A DNA stretch of 19,718 bases from Thiobacillus sp. (GTDB lineage Bacteria > Pseudomonadota > Gammaproteobacteria > Burkholderiales > Thiobacillaceae): NCBI GenBank assembly GCA_020216925.1, contig JAIWOL010000012.1, forward strand, positions 1-19,718, in the 5' to 3' direction. Made by a program: the position numbers and the translations under genes. Position 1 is the stretch's first letter, and each line of letters begins with the position of its first letter. Below are positions 1 through 8,283 of this stretch, piece after piece. The notes below the pieces were generated by a model. The model was not told the origin of the DNA. It searched no databases and saw only the letters and a list, made by a program, of their open reading frames with translations.

Positions 1-515
1 CCGACCAGGTGTTTTCCACGCTGAAGGAACGCGACATCCTGCGTCTCAAGGGGCCGCTCGGCAGCTTCTTCATCCGCGAGGATTCCGACAAGCCGATGAT
101 CTTCGTCGCCGGCGGGACCGGTTTCGCGCCGATCAAGGGCATGCTCGAACACGCCTTTGCCGAGCATACCGATCGCGAGCTGGTGCTCTACTGGGGCGTG
201 CGTTCGTTAAAGGATCTGTACATGGCCGAACTGCCTCGGCAGTGGATGGCGGAGCGGCCCAATTTCAGTTTCATCCCGGTGTTGTCCGCGCCCTTGCCGG
301 AAGACCGCTGGCAGGGGCGCACCGGTTATGTGCATGACGCCGTGCTGGCCGATTTCGCCGATCTGTCGGGCTATCAGGTGTACGCCTGCGGCGCGCCGGT
401 GATGGTGGACAGCGCGCGCGAGGCTTTCACCTCAGCACGCGGCCTGCCGCCAGACGAATTCTTTGCCGATTCCTTCGTCTACGCGGCAGACGCAGAGCCT
501 GCGCCGGCCGGCTGA
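1..515 (+). CDS. Flavin/ferredoxin-NAD(P)H reductase-like protein, CDP-6-deoxy-delta-3,4-glucoseen reductase type (5'-truncated)
   Basis: The gene enters from the left edge in the frame whose first full codon is at 3, and ends in TGA at 513-515. About 170 residues are visible, roughly the C-terminal half of a family of about 340. They form the NAD(P)H-binding lobe of the ferredoxin-NADP+ reductase superfamily: the segment FVAGGTGFAPIKGML is the pyridine-nucleotide loop, YACGAPVMVDSAR is the typical C-G-(A/P) motif, and FFADSFVY is the C-terminal aromatic tail. Betaproteobacterial proteins of this type are usually named CDP-6-deoxy-delta-3,4-glucoseen reductase and often carry an N-terminal 2Fe-2S domain, which would lie outside the window. 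The true electron acceptor is unknown and the sugar-related name is probably only a homology label. It converges with the DUF302 gene. Confidence 0.8.
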   Translation, partial: DQVFSTLKERDILRLKGPLGSFFIREDSDKPMIFVAGGTGFAPIKGMLEHAFAEHTDRELVLYWGVRSLKDLYMAELPRQWMAERPNFSFIPVLSAPLPEDRWQGRTGYVHDAVLADFADLSGYQVYACGAPVMVDSAREAFTSARGLPPDEFFADSFVYAADAEPAPAG

Positions 516-516
516 G

Positions 517-531
517 CGCTGAGCGTCAGCG
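517..531. terminator. Possible intergenic hairpin between convergent genes
   Basis: CGCTGA-GCG-TCAGCG is a perfect 6-bp stem with a 3-nt loop, placed 2 nt after the stop codon of the reductase and 30 nt beyond the DUF302 stop on the other strand. There is no clear T-run on either side, so intrinsic termination is only a suggestion from its position between convergent genes. Confidence 0.25.
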
Positions 532-560
532 TGTTGCGGGGGCGCCGGCGGTGATGGCGT

Positions 561-1067
561 TCAGAGTTCGCCCTGGGCGCCCGCCTGCATGATGCTGACC
601 AGCGACTTGCGCACTTCTTCGATTCGGGTCTTGAGCGCAGCCGGCAGGCGGTTTTCCCTGGCCACCGCATCCACGTTCACGTCCATCATCACCAGCCAGC
701 CCTGGCCTTTTTCATCTTCGATCAGCGCGATGCGGCAGGGCATGTACACCGAGAAATCCAGGTTCAGCTGGATCAGATCCTTGGCAGTCACGGCATCACA
801 GAACTGAAAAATGGTGATGGTGCGCTGGGCGGTGTTGGTCATCACCTCCACCTGTTTGGACAGCGGCAGTTCGGCGACCAGTTTCAGATTCAGCGCATTG
901 GCGCGCAGACGCATCGATTCGGCGGCGTCGGCGAGCGACACCGAGCGATCGATGGCGATCTTGTATACGTCGGTTGCGGCAGCCTTGGGCTTGGCGGCGG
1001 CGTGAAGGGCAGGGGCGGCAAACAGACTCAGCAGGGCAAGCCAGGCGGCCAGGGTCGGGAATCGCAT
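561..1067 (-). CDS. Secreted DUF302 domain protein
   Basis: A 168-residue protein of unknown function. Residues 1-24 form a clear Sec signal peptide (short basic start, hydrophobic core, A-x-A ending in ALHAAA), so a periplasmic location is expected. The rest matches the DUF302 fold: alternating strands around TITIFQFCDA and FSVYMPCRIALIED, with the two characteristic cysteines at about 90 and 111. DUF302 proteins are small alpha/beta proteins found with redox, thiol or metal-related genes; no reaction is established. It lies downstream of hemY on the same strand after 106 nt, so it could be the last gene of the haem operon or have its own promoter. No strong promoter or terminator was seen in the gap. 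Confidence 0.8.
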   Translation of the reverse strand: MRFPTLAAWLALLSLFAAPALHAAAKPKAAATDVYKIAIDRSVSLADAAESMRLRANALNLKLVAELPLSKQVEVMTNTAQRTITIFQFCDAVTAKDLIQLNLDFSVYMPCRIALIEDEKGQGWLVMMDVNVDAVARENRLPAALKTRIEEVRKSLVSIMQAGAQGEL

Positions 1068-1173
1068 GTGAATCCACCTTCATGGAATATGGGCAGTTCC
1101 TGATGCTATCTCCCCCGGCCGGACCTGTGCATTCACGCAATACGCCATGCGCGTGCGTTCGCATTAAACGTAT

Positions 1174-2352
1174 CTATGCCTGCCGGCAGAGCGCCAGGGC
1201 CTTCTGGTAATGCTGGCAGGCTTCGGTGGCCTGGCCGCTGCTGGCCTTGAGTTCAGCCATGCGCACATGCGCCTCGGTGCTGGGCGCAATGGCAAGACTG
1301 GCTTCCAGATAGTTCTGCGCCTTGCCCCACAATTGCTGCGCGCTGCACAACCGGGCCAGTGTCAGCAGCAGCTGGGCGTCGCGAGGCTGTCCATGCAGCC
1401 ATTTCTCGGCTTGTTCGATCTGCCGGGTCGGACTGCTTCCGCACACGCTGCCGTAGAGCGCCACGAGGTCTTCGTGCCACTGCTTGTCGAGTGCGGCTTC
1501 GAGCACGTCAAGCGCCGTATCCGCCCCCTCGCGCGCCATGAAGGCTGCGGCGGCGGCTTGCGCAACGACAGGGTCGGTCTTGAATTCGCCAGGCAGTTTC
1601 TTCCAGTATTCGAGCAGGGCCTGATCGTCCTCGGCGCGGCGCTTGAGGTTCTCGGCATACGTTGCCCGGCGAAGCTGTAAAGCCACGGCCGGCTCCAGCG
1701 CATTGCTGCGTGTCAGCGCATCGAGCAGGCGTTCGACTTCGTCCCATTGCCCCGTGAGCTGGCGGGCCTTCAGCTCAAGACGCAGCAGGGCGGTGTGCTG
1801 CGGCGCGATTTCCCGGGCGGACTGGAGGGCCGCCAGCGCACCGGTTGCGTCCTGGGCGGCCAGGCAGGCTTCGGCTTCGAGCAGGCGGGCTGCGAGTTCG
1901 GCGCCGTGTTCAATGGCTTCATGCACATGGCGTTCACGCTGAGCCGGGGCGCGCATTTCCTGCGCGGCGCGCGCGGCCAGCACGCGCGCAAGCCCGGTGC
2001 GGACGTCGCCTTCCTCGCCCTGCCAGCTTCCCAGCGCCTGCTCTGCGTCCTGAAACCGGAATTCGGCAAAGGCGCGCAATCCCCCGACAAAGTTCTCATC
2101 GCGTTTTTTCGCTGCCCTGCGGGCACGCTGTTCGCGCACGATGCGCGGCAAACCCAGCGTGAGGGCGGCCAGCCGCAGAAGCAGCACGCCGCCTGCGACG
2201 AGTGCGGCAATCATCAGCACAAAGCTGATGAACGAGATTTCGAGCCGCCAGGGCGGGTAGACCAGCACGACGTAACCGGGGTCGTAGCGGCCCGCCATGG
2301 CCAGAGCAATGGCAAGAACCGCAACGATGACGAGCGAGACGAGCCAGCGCAT
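1174..2352 (-). CDS. hemY: HemY, TPR membrane protein of haem biosynthesis
   Basis: A 392-residue proteobacterial HemY protein (unrelated to Bacillus HemY, the coproporphyrinogen/protoporphyrinogen oxidase). The N-terminus has two membrane segments, about residues 4-20 and 40-64, joined by the typical loop GYVVLVYPPWRLEISF. The remainder is helical tetratricopeptide-like repeat sequence, rich in A/L/E, ending in LCRQA. The family is an inner-membrane partner of the tetrapyrrole pathway; its role is thought to be organisational or regulatory and not catalytic. The start is ATG at 2350-2352, which overlaps the hemX stop by 1 nt (TGATG), so translation is probably coupled. Longer readings of this frame run back inside hemX antisense to nothing known and are rejected. 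Confidence 0.9.
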   Translation of the reverse strand: MRWLVSLVIVAVLAIALAMAGRYDPGYVVLVYPPWRLEISFISFVLMIAALVAGGVLLLRLAALTLGLPRIVREQRARRAAKKRDENFVGGLRAFAEFRFQDAEQALGSWQGEEGDVRTGLARVLAARAAQEMRAPAQRERHVHEAIEHGAELAARLLEAEACLAAQDATGALAALQSAREIAPQHTALLRLELKARQLTGQWDEVERLLDALTRSNALEPAVALQLRRATYAENLKRRAEDDQALLEYWKKLPGEFKTDPVVAQAAAAAFMAREGADTALDVLEAALDKQWHEDLVALYGSVCGSSPTRQIEQAEKWLHGQPRDAQLLLTLARLCSAQQLWGKAQNYLEASLAIAPSTEAHVRMAELKASSGQATEACQHYQKALALCRQA

Positions 2353-3377
2353 CAGTGTGCCCCCTTGTAGGCTTCGAGCGCTGCCAGGCTGGCGTCGATG
2401 CCGGGCAGCTTCACCGCGATGTTGAGGCTGGCGAGGCGGTGGATTTCCTTCATGGCCGCTGCCACGCCGGCGTCGCGGGTGTTGAAGTAGCGGGCGAGGA
2501 TCTGGGATGCGGCTTTCAGGTCGGCGTGAAAGGCGGCTTCGTCCTGGGCCATCAGGGCGAGTCGCGCCGAAAGCAGGCGCAGGCGCAGGTTTTCGCGCAG
2601 GAAGTAGGCCTGATCCGGCGGCAGCAGCACCGCCTCGTTTTCCCCGACGCGGCGGATCTGTACCAGCCGCTTCAGCTCGTCCCAGAGTTCCTGGCCCAGG
2701 CTGGCAGCACTGGCAGCGCGTGGCGCGGGGCTGGCTTCGGAGCCCTGCGCGCTGGCCAGCGGCCAGCTCGCATGGCGCGCCACGAGCGCCTCGATGCGCG
2801 CGCTGGCGCCCACTTCGTCGAGCGACGGCGCGGCACGCAGGTTGGCCAGGTCGCTGGCGATGGCGCGTCGCAGCGCCGTGAACTGCGGTTTGTTCAGACG
2901 CTGCAGGCGGGTGTCGGCCCCTTCGAGCGCAATGATCGCGGCCTTGACGTTGCCCGTCAGTTGCAGCTGCTGGGCAGCGGTGAGCAGCACCTGTTCGATT
3001 TCGGCGAGCGTCCATTCGTCGCGGCCCTGCGCCAGTTCCTTGTACAGGGTTTCGAGTGCGAGCTGTTGCTGCTGCGAGGACGCCATCTGGCTTTCGATCT
3101 GCCCGACACGCTCGCCGATCTGTCGCACCATGTCATCGGCGTTTTTTGCCAGCAGCCGGGTTTCGCTCGCCTGCTGGCCGGATTCGGCGAGCTTGCGGCC
3201 AAGTTCCGACTTGAGATCGCGCACGCGTTCGCGGCTGTCGGACCACGACCAGGCTGCCATGACGAGTGCAACGACCGCGAGCAGGACAGCCGCCAGCGAC
3301 AGCGCGGATACCGGTGCGCGGGCAGGCTGCGCGGACGGAAGGGAGACTGCGGGAGTGGATTCGGGCGTATCGTTCAT
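2352..3377 (-). CDS. hemX: HemX, membrane-anchored uroporphyrinogen-III C-methyltransferase-like protein
   Basis: A 341-residue HemX. After a Pro/Ala-rich cytoplasmic leader (about 1-24) there is one membrane helix (about 25-46, ending in AAWSW), then a coiled-coil stretch of about 55 residues (SELGRKLAESGQQASETRL and following) and a globular C-terminal domain with the family segment EIEQVLLTAAQQLQLTGNV. The name HemX is historical: despite the methyltransferase label the family lacks a SAM-binding fold and no catalysis is demonstrated. It usually sits between hemD and hemY, as here. The start ATG overlaps the hemD stop by 4 nt (ATGA) and the stop overlaps hemY by 1 nt. It is probably a scaffold or modulator of the late uroporphyrinogen steps. 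Confidence 0.9.
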   Translation of the reverse strand: MNDTPESTPAVSLPSAQPARAPVSALSLAAVLLAVVALVMAAWSWSDSRERVRDLKSELGRKLAESGQQASETRLLAKNADDMVRQIGERVGQIESQMASSQQQQLALETLYKELAQGRDEWTLAEIEQVLLTAAQQLQLTGNVKAAIIALEGADTRLQRLNKPQFTALRRAIASDLANLRAAPSLDEVGASARIEALVARHASWPLASAQGSEASPAPRAASAASLGQELWDELKRLVQIRRVGENEAVLLPPDQAYFLRENLRLRLLSARLALMAQDEAAFHADLKAASQILARYFNTRDAGVAAAMKEIHRLASLNIAVKLPGIDASLAALEAYKGAH

Positions 3378-4138
3378 CTGTGTGTGTGGGCGTTGAACCA
3401 GCGAATCATGCTTTCGACGAGGGCGGCGTCACCGCCGGGGGCTGCCAGGGCGTGCGTCAGCCCCAGGGCGCGGGCTGACGTGGCGATTTTCTCATGCGGC
3501 GTGAAAAGCGGGGTGGCGGCGAGCAGCGGAGTGCCCGGCGCGCCCAGCATGTCCATCAGGTTGACGAGGGTTTCGGCGCTTGCCACCGTTACCGCATCCA
3601 CCCCGCCTGCCTGCCAGCGGGCGAGCAGGGGGGCGACGTCGGCCTGCGGGCGCACGCGCCGGTAACACTCCAGATAACGCACGTCCGCGCCTCGCGCCTT
3701 CAGCGACTGGGCAAGCAGCGGCCGGCCGCCGACGCCGCGCACGATGGCAATGCGCTGGCCGTCCACCCGGGCGAGTTCGGGCAGGGCCAGCAGCGCTTCG
3801 CTGTCCTGGCCGTCCGGCACGACGCTGGCGTGAAAGCCGGCTTGCGCCAGCGCGCGAGCCGTACCGGGGCCCAGCGCAAAAATCCTGGCGTGGCCGGGCA
3901 GGGATCCGATTGCGGCCATGCCGAAGCTGGCGGCATTCGGGCTGATGAATATCACGGCGTCGGCATTGCGCAGCCAGGCCCGCGCTGTATCCAGCTGCGC
4001 GAGCGGAACCGCTTCGATGGCCAGTGCGGGGAACAGGACGGCTTCACCGCCCGCGGCCTTGATGGACTGCGCCAGCGAGGCCGCCTGATGCACGGGGCGC
4101 GTCACCAGTACCGCCCGGCCGGCGAGCGGCAGGTTCAT
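3374..4138 (-). CDS. hemD: Uroporphyrinogen-III synthase
   Basis: A 254-residue HemD, the usual length. It closes and inverts ring D of hydroxymethylbilane to give uroporphyrinogen III. The two-lobe fold is visible: the N-terminal strand [18 protein letters not shown], the segment [36 protein letters not shown], then [21 protein letters not shown] at the lobe junction and [18 protein letters not shown] in the second lobe. HemD proteins conserve structure more than sequence and these are the normal landmarks. The start is ATG at 4136-4138, overlapping the hemC stop by 4 nt (ATGA), so it should be translationally coupled to hemC. That suits the pathway, since HemC product is unstable and cyclises spontaneously to the wrong isomer if HemD is lacking. 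Confidence 0.92.
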   Translation of the reverse strand: MNLPLAGRAVLVTRPVHQAASLAQSIKAAGGEAVLFPALAIEAVPLAQLDTARAWLRNADAVIFISPNAASFGMAAIGSLPGHARIFALGPGTARALAQAGFHASVVPDGQDSEALLALPELARVDGQRIAIVRGVGGRPLLAQSLKARGADVRYLECYRRVRPQADVAPLLARWQAGGVDAVTVASAETLVNLMDMLGAPGTPLLAATPLFTPHEKIATSARALGLTHALAAPGGDAALVESMIRWFNAHTHR

Positions 4139-5055
4139 TGAGGCAGGGCGTCGAGGATCGCGCGCGCCCCCCGGGCGAGGAGCTTGTCGGCGAGCGCCTG
4201 CCCCACGGCTTCCGGAGCGGCGGCGTCGCCCTCGGCGCGCTCGTGGATGAAGCCGCTGCCATCCGCATGCGCCACGAAGCCGGCCAGACGGAGCGTGCCG
4301 TTCTCCAGCGTGGCGTGCGCGCCCAGGGGCACCTGGCAGCTGCCGCCCAGCACGCGGCTGACCTGACGTTCGGCACGCACGCAGGCGGCGGTTCTGGGGT
4401 GGTCGAGCGCGGCGAGCATGGCCGCCAGGTCGGGCCTGTCGCTGCGGATTTCGATGCCGAGCGCGCCCTGGCCGGCGGCGGGAATGCTGTCTTCCACCGA
4501 GAGCAGGTTCTTGATGCGGTTGCCGAGGCCGAGGCGTTTCAGCCCGGCCGCCGCCAGCAGAATGGCGTCGAACTGGCCTTCGTCGAGTTTCTTCAGCCGT
4601 GTGCCGACATTGCCGCGCAGCGGCTTCACCACCAGATGCGGATAACGCGCACGCAATTGCGCCTCGCGCCGCAGGCTGGAAGTGCCGACCACGGCACCGG
4701 GCGGCAGATCGGACAGCCGGTCGTACTGAATGGAAACGAAGGCGTCGCGCGGGTCTTCGCGCTCGCCGATTACCGCCAGCTCGAAACCGGGCGGCAGTTC
4801 CATCGGCACGTCCTTCATCGAGTGCACGGCCAGATCGGCCCGGCCGGCTTCGAGCGCGACTTCGAGTTCCTTGACAAACAGCCCCTTGCCGCCAATTTTG
4901 GAGAGCGTCACGTCGAGGATCTGGTCGCCGCGCGTGGTCATGCCCAGAATCTCCACCGCGACGTTCGGATGCAGGGCGCGCAGGCGATCGCGGATATGCT
5001 CCGCCTGCCACATGGCAAGGGCACTTTCACGGGAGGCGATGGTCAGGGTTTGCAT
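4135..5055 (-). CDS. hemC: Porphobilinogen deaminase (hydroxymethylbilane synthase)
   Basis: A 306-residue HemC, first gene of the operon. It polymerises four porphobilinogen units into hydroxymethylbilane in the cytoplasm. The landmarks are the N-terminus [17 protein letters not shown], the active-site segment HSMKD (residues 78-82, with the catalytic Asp at 82, equivalent to Asp84 of E. coli), the arginine-rich cofactor loop [13 protein letters not shown] (124-136), LRGNVGTRL, and GGSCQVP with Cys240, which carries the dipyrromethane cofactor. All key residues are present. The start at 5055 gives the standard N-terminus. It faces the thioredoxin-fold gene across an 89-nt divergent gap, which must hold the operon promoter; the ribosome site before the ATG is weak. 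Confidence 0.97.
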   Translation of the reverse strand: MQTLTIASRESALAMWQAEHIRDRLRALHPNVAVEILGMTTRGDQILDVTLSKIGGKGLFVKELEVALEAGRADLAVHSMKDVPMELPPGFELAVIGEREDPRDAFVSIQYDRLSDLPPGAVVGTSSLRREAQLRARYPHLVVKPLRGNVGTRLKKLDEGQFDAILLAAAGLKRLGLGNRIKNLLSVEDSIPAAGQGALGIEIRSDRPDLAAMLAALDHPRTAACVRAERQVSRVLGGSCQVPLGAHATLENGTLRLAGFVAHADGSGFIHERAEGDAAAPEAVGQALADKLLARGARAILDALPQ

Positions 5056-5144
5056 GGCGGTAGGAATGGACTGTTTGAAACATCATGCGGTGACGCGACA
5101 CTTGGCGAAACGGTGCGCGCACCTGTCGGAGAAACGGGATCAAC
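5056..5144. promoter_or_regulatory. Divergent promoter region hemC / thioredoxin-fold gene, with a 12-bp palindrome
   Basis: This 89-nt gap must carry the start signals of hemC (-) and the gene at 5145 (+). It contains a perfect 12-bp palindrome GGTGCGCGCACC at 5112-5123, flanked by the direct repeats GAAACGGT (5107-5114) and GAAACGGG. No convincing sigma-70 -35/-10 pair was seen on either strand. The palindrome could be an operator for one or both genes, but no specific regulator is recognised. Confidence 0.4.
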
Positions 5145-5627
5145 ATGCTGCGACTGATCGCAATCTGGGCAACGATTCTAACATGGGGGGTCATGGCATC
5201 CGGCCCGGCGCGGGCGCAGGACGGGCTCGTCCACGCCAGCAACTTCCAGGCGGATGCGCGCACGGCGGCCAGCCGCAAAGTCCCCGTCATGGTGATTTTC
5301 ACCAGTCCCGGCTGCCATTACTGCGAGCGGGTCAAACGCGAATACCTCATCCCCATGCACCAGGACAAGACGTATCGCAACAAGGTCGTCATCCGCGAAG
5401 TCACTGTCGGCGCAAGCACGCCACTGGTCGACTTTGACGGCAGCCGCACCACCGAAGGAGCGTTCGCTGCGGCGCACAAGGTCTTCATGGTGCCGACGGT
5501 GAAGGTGCTCGACCTCAAGGGGCGGGACGCCGCCGAACCCATCGTCGGCCTGCTGACCGCGGATTATTACTTCGGCTACCTGGAGGCCGCCATCGAGGAA
5601 GGCCTGGACAAGATACGCAAGCTCTGA
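5145..5627 (+). CDS. Exported thioredoxin-fold protein (SoxW/DsbA-like)
   Basis: A 160-residue protein with a Sec signal peptide at about 1-24 (hydrophobic core IAIWATILTWGVMA, cleavage after ARA). The mature part has a thioredoxin fold: strand VPVMVIFTS, the redox motif C57-H-Y-C60, and the cis-proline segment FMVPTVKV (Pro117). The CxxC pair suggests periplasmic thiol-disulfide exchange, either reducing a specific partner (as SoxW or cytochrome-maturation thioredoxins do) or disulfide repair. It is shorter than DsbA and has no DsbA-type helical insert. The partner is not shown by the neighbours: hemC lies divergently and a two-component system follows. The start ATG has a weak upstream GGGAT. 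Confidence 0.8.
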   Translation: MLRLIAIWATILTWGVMASGPARAQDGLVHASNFQADARTAASRKVPVMVIFTSPGCHYCERVKREYLIPMHQDKTYRNKVVIREVTVGASTPLVDFDGSRTTEGAFAAAHKVFMVPTVKVLDLKGRDAAEPIVGLLTADYYFGYLEAAIEEGLDKIRKL

Positions 5628-5647
5628 GCGCTGCCCCCGGGCGCATC

Positions 5648-5672
5648 CATGACGGTAGAATCACCCGTCATG
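5648..5672 (+). promoter_or_regulatory. Inverted repeat around a -10-like box upstream of the two-component operon
   Basis: CATGACGG (5648-5655) and CCGTCATG (5665-5672) form a perfect 8-bp inverted repeat with a 9-nt spacer. The spacer starts with TAGAAT (5656-5661), a good -10 hexamer. No clear -35 box lies 17 nt upstream, which is common at activated promoters. A GGGAG ribosome site begins at 5672, followed by 7 nt and the ATG at 5684. A dimeric regulator, perhaps the response regulator itself, could bind here; alternatively the repeat could form a hairpin in a leader transcript. Confidence 0.45.
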
Positions 5673-5683
5673 GGAGTCCCTGC

Positions 5684-6313
5684 ATGAAAACCCTGCTGGC
5701 CGACGATCATCCCCTGATGCGGGAGGGGATGCGGCAGGTGCTGGCGCAACTCGAATCCTCGGTCGAGATCGTCGATGCCCACGACTATCCCAGCCTGTTC
5801 GCCCAGACCGCGCGCCATGCCGATCTCGATCTGGCGCTGGTCGATCTGAACATGCCGGGGCTGGTCGGCATGCAGGGCATCACCCAATTCCGTCAGCTTT
5901 TCCCGGACATTCCCCTGGTCGTGCTTTCCGCGTCCGAATCGCCGCACGACATCCGCAACGCTCTCGAGGCCGGCGCGCTGGGCTACATCCCCAAAACCTC
6001 CAGCACTTCCACCATGCTCGATGCCCTGCGCCAGGTGTTGGCGGGCGATGTCTATGTGCCTGCCTGCCTGAACGAATCCGCGCGGCGCGCCAGCATGGCT
6101 GTCGCTGCCGGTTCCATGCTCGACGGCCTGACGGGCCGGCAGCGTGAAGTGGCGCGCCTGCTCGGCCATGGTTTCACCAACAAGGCCATCGGCAGCATGC
6201 TCGGCATGACGGAGAACACGGTGAAGGTGCATGTTGCCGCGATCTTCCGCGCGCTGGGCGTCACCAACCGGACAGAAGCCGTTCTGGCCATGCAGCGACT
6301 CACGCCGTCGTGA
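5684..6313 (+). CDS. LuxR/NarL-family response regulator
   Basis: A 209-residue transcription factor. Residues 1-120 are a receiver domain: the acidic pair D7-D8, the phosphate-accepting D54 (ALVDLNMPG), S82 at the switch position and K104 (YIPK). Residues about 146-205 are a LuxR/GerE helix-turn-helix: LTGRQREVARLLGHG, then FTNKAIGSMLGMTENTVKVHV, the recognition helix, ending in LGVTNRTEAVLAM. All phosphorylation residues are intact. The start has a GGGAG site 7 nt upstream and lies 12 nt after an inverted repeat. The stop overlaps the GTG start of the sensor kinase by 4 nt, so the two are a cognate pair. The regulon is unknown; it may autoregulate through the inverted repeat. Confidence 0.93.
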   Translation: MKTLLADDHPLMREGMRQVLAQLESSVEIVDAHDYPSLFAQTARHADLDLALVDLNMPGLVGMQGITQFRQLFPDIPLVVLSASESPHDIRNALEAGALGYIPKTSSTSTMLDALRQVLAGDVYVPACLNESARRASMAVAAGSMLDGLTGRQREVARLLGHGFTNKAIGSMLGMTENTVKVHVAAIFRALGVTNRTEAVLAMQRLTPS

Positions 6314-8211
6314 GTCTGCTGCGCACGCTGGCGAACCGCCTGCCCTTCCACAGCATCCGCAGCCGCATGCTGCTGATTGCGCTGTTGCCCGCCCTGCTCA
6401 CCGAATTCGGCCTGGTGGCCTATTTCACCTCGCAAAGCCTGGACACGGCCGAACGCACCCTGCTGGCGCGGGCCGACAATGCCGCCCGGCACCTGGGCGA
6501 CGCGCTGACCTACGCGCTTGTCAGCGGCGACACCGCGCTTGCACACGTGCTGCTGGCGGCGGAAGTGCGCAACAGCCAGCTGGCCCATGCGCGCGTGCTC
6601 GATCGCAGTGGCAACATTTTTGCCAGCCAGGGCCGGCTTCCTGCCGCGGATCACGTGGTGCGGCGCGTCTCGATCAGCCTGCCGCGTGCCGAACTCGCCG
6701 ACGAGGTGCTGTACGCGGCTGAAACCCCGGCAGTGCCGTCCATGCTGGGGCAGGTCGAGGTCAGCGTGACGCGAGACGCCGTCGAGGCCTTCACCCGTGC
6801 GGCGTTGGTTCACGCAGTCCTGTTGATGCTGGCTGCCCTGACGCTCACCGGCATGGTGGCGTGGCGTCTTTCCGACAGGCTGGCGAGCCAGCTGAACCAT
6901 ATCGGCCGGGTGGTGGCACGGCTTGCGCGCGATGATCTGAGCGTGCGCACGCACTTGCCCGTTCAGGGCGAAGTCGGGCAGCTCGCGGCGGGCGTCAACA
7001 ACATGGCGGACGCCCTGCTGGCGCAGCGCACCCAGATGGAGGCCCGCATCCAGGCAGCCACCGCCGATCTCGCGGCAAAAAAAGACATGGCCGAACGTGC
7101 CAACATGGCCAAATCGCGTTTCTTCGCCGCAGCCAGTCACGATCTGCGGCAACCGCTGCATGCGCTCACGCTGTTTGTGGCCGCATTGAAGGCGCGCAAT
7201 CGTCAAGCCGAAACCCAGCCGCTCATCGACAACATCGAGTCCTCGACGGCGGCGATGGAGCTGCTGTTCAACGCCCTGCTGGATATTTCCCGCCTCGATG
7301 CCGGGGCCATCGAACCGCATCCGGTGCATTTTTCGCTGGGCCGGCTGTTTGCCGACCTCAACAAGCAGTTCTCCGCGCTGGCGGCGGACAAGCAGCTGAG
7401 CCTGCGTTTTCGCTGCAACGCGCCGGTGCTCTACAGCGACCCGCTCCTGCTCGAACGCATACTGGTGAATCTCGTTGCCAACGCCATTCGCTATACCGAC
7501 GATGGCGGCGTGCTGGTCACTTGCCGGCAGCGCGGGCGCATGGCGCGTCTGGCGGTCTACGACACGGGGCGCGGCATTCCGGAAGACCAGCACGAAAGCG
7601 TGTTCCAGGAGTTCGTGCAGCTGCACAATACCGCGCGCGACCGCAGCAAGGGACTGGGTCTGGGGCTTGCCATCGTGTCGCGCCTGGGCCGCCTGCTGGG
7701 GCATCGCGTCGGTTTGCGTTCGCGGCCGGGCCGCGGCTCGATGTTCAGCATCGACGTACCCCTGGGCGATCCCGCGCTGATCCGGGCCCCGTCGCCGCCT
7801 GCGTCGCCGGGCAAAATGCCGGCCGATGCGCTGGTCCTGCTCATCGACGATGAAACAGCCATCCTGCGCGGCATGGCGGAGTTGTTCGACAACTGGAACA
7901 TCGACCTGGTCACTGCGCACAGCGCGGCCGAGGCCGAGCACTGGCTGGTCAGCCTCGAACGCGCGCCGGATGTGATCGTCACCGACTACCGCTTGCCGGA
8001 CGATGACGGGCTGGCAGCCATCACCAGGCTGCGCCAGCATTTCGGGCGCGACATTCCCGCCATACTGCTGACCGGGGATACCGCCCCCGAAACCCTGCAA
8101 CGCATCACGCAGGCGGGATTGCCGCTTTTACACAAACCCCTGCGGCCCGCCAAGCTCAGGGCGCTGCTGACGCATCTGCTGCAGCAGGCGCGGGCCGCCG
8201 ACGTGGGATAA
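6310..8211 (+). CDS. Hybrid sensor histidine kinase with C-terminal receiver domain
   Basis: A 633-residue inner-membrane sensor starting with GTG in an overlap with the regulator stop. Membrane helices at about 19-40 and 165-186 enclose a periplasmic sensor region of about 125 residues with a Cache-like pattern (LDTAERTLLARADNAARHL, later ARVLDRSGNIFAS). A HAMP domain follows (about 187-240), then a dimerisation domain with H277 (AASHDLRQPLHAL) and an ATPase domain with N-box N387/N391, G1 box DTGRGIP (418-424) and G2 box KGLGLGLAIV (447-456). Residues about 507-628 are a receiver with D513-D514, D559 (VIVTDYRLPDDDG), T588 and K609. There is no HPt domain, so the receiver probably modulates the kinase or works with an unlinked HPt. 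The signal cannot be predicted. Confidence 0.92.
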   Translation: MSLLRTLANRLPFHSIRSRMLLIALLPALLTEFGLVAYFTSQSLDTAERTLLARADNAARHLGDALTYALVSGDTALAHVLLAAEVRNSQLAHARVLDRSGNIFASQGRLPAADHVVRRVSISLPRAELADEVLYAAETPAVPSMLGQVEVSVTRDAVEAFTRAALVHAVLLMLAALTLTGMVAWRLSDRLASQLNHIGRVVARLARDDLSVRTHLPVQGEVGQLAAGVNNMADALLAQRTQMEARIQAATADLAAKKDMAERANMAKSRFFAAASHDLRQPLHALTLFVAALKARNRQAETQPLIDNIESSTAAMELLFNALLDISRLDAGAIEPHPVHFSLGRLFADLNKQFSALAADKQLSLRFRCNAPVLYSDPLLLERILVNLVANAIRYTDDGGVLVTCRQRGRMARLAVYDTGRGIPEDQHESVFQEFVQLHNTARDRSKGLGLGLAIVSRLGRLLGHRVGLRSRPGRGSMFSIDVPLGDPALIRAPSPPASPGKMPADALVLLIDDETAILRGMAELFDNWNIDLVTAHSAAEAEHWLVSLERAPDVIVTDYRLPDDDGLAAITRLRQHFGRDIPAILLTGDTAPETLQRITQAGLPLLHKPLRPAKLRALLTHLLQQARAADVG

Positions 8212-8283
8212 TCCCGGCGTGGCAAGCGGTGTGGCCCTGTAGCCCATCCCCTGCCCATTCTCCTGACCCTTCGCGCCATCACC

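Noticed and set aside
2352..3015. Upstream extension of the hemY frame, giving a 613-residue protein
   Set aside because: The extra part overlaps hemX in another frame and is Arg/Ala/Gly-rich without homology; the ATG at 2350-2352 gives the standard HemY N-terminus.
6052..8100. A long antisense frame of 682 codons opposite the sensor kinase
   Set aside because: It is His/Arg/Gln-rich with no motifs, and is a shadow of high-G+C codon bias in the sense gene, which has complete kinase motifs.
8203..8213. GGGATAATCCC palindrome as an mpl promoter
   Set aside because: It holds a GATAAT -10-like hexamer but there is no -35 box and it overlaps the sensor kinase stop; chance is likely.
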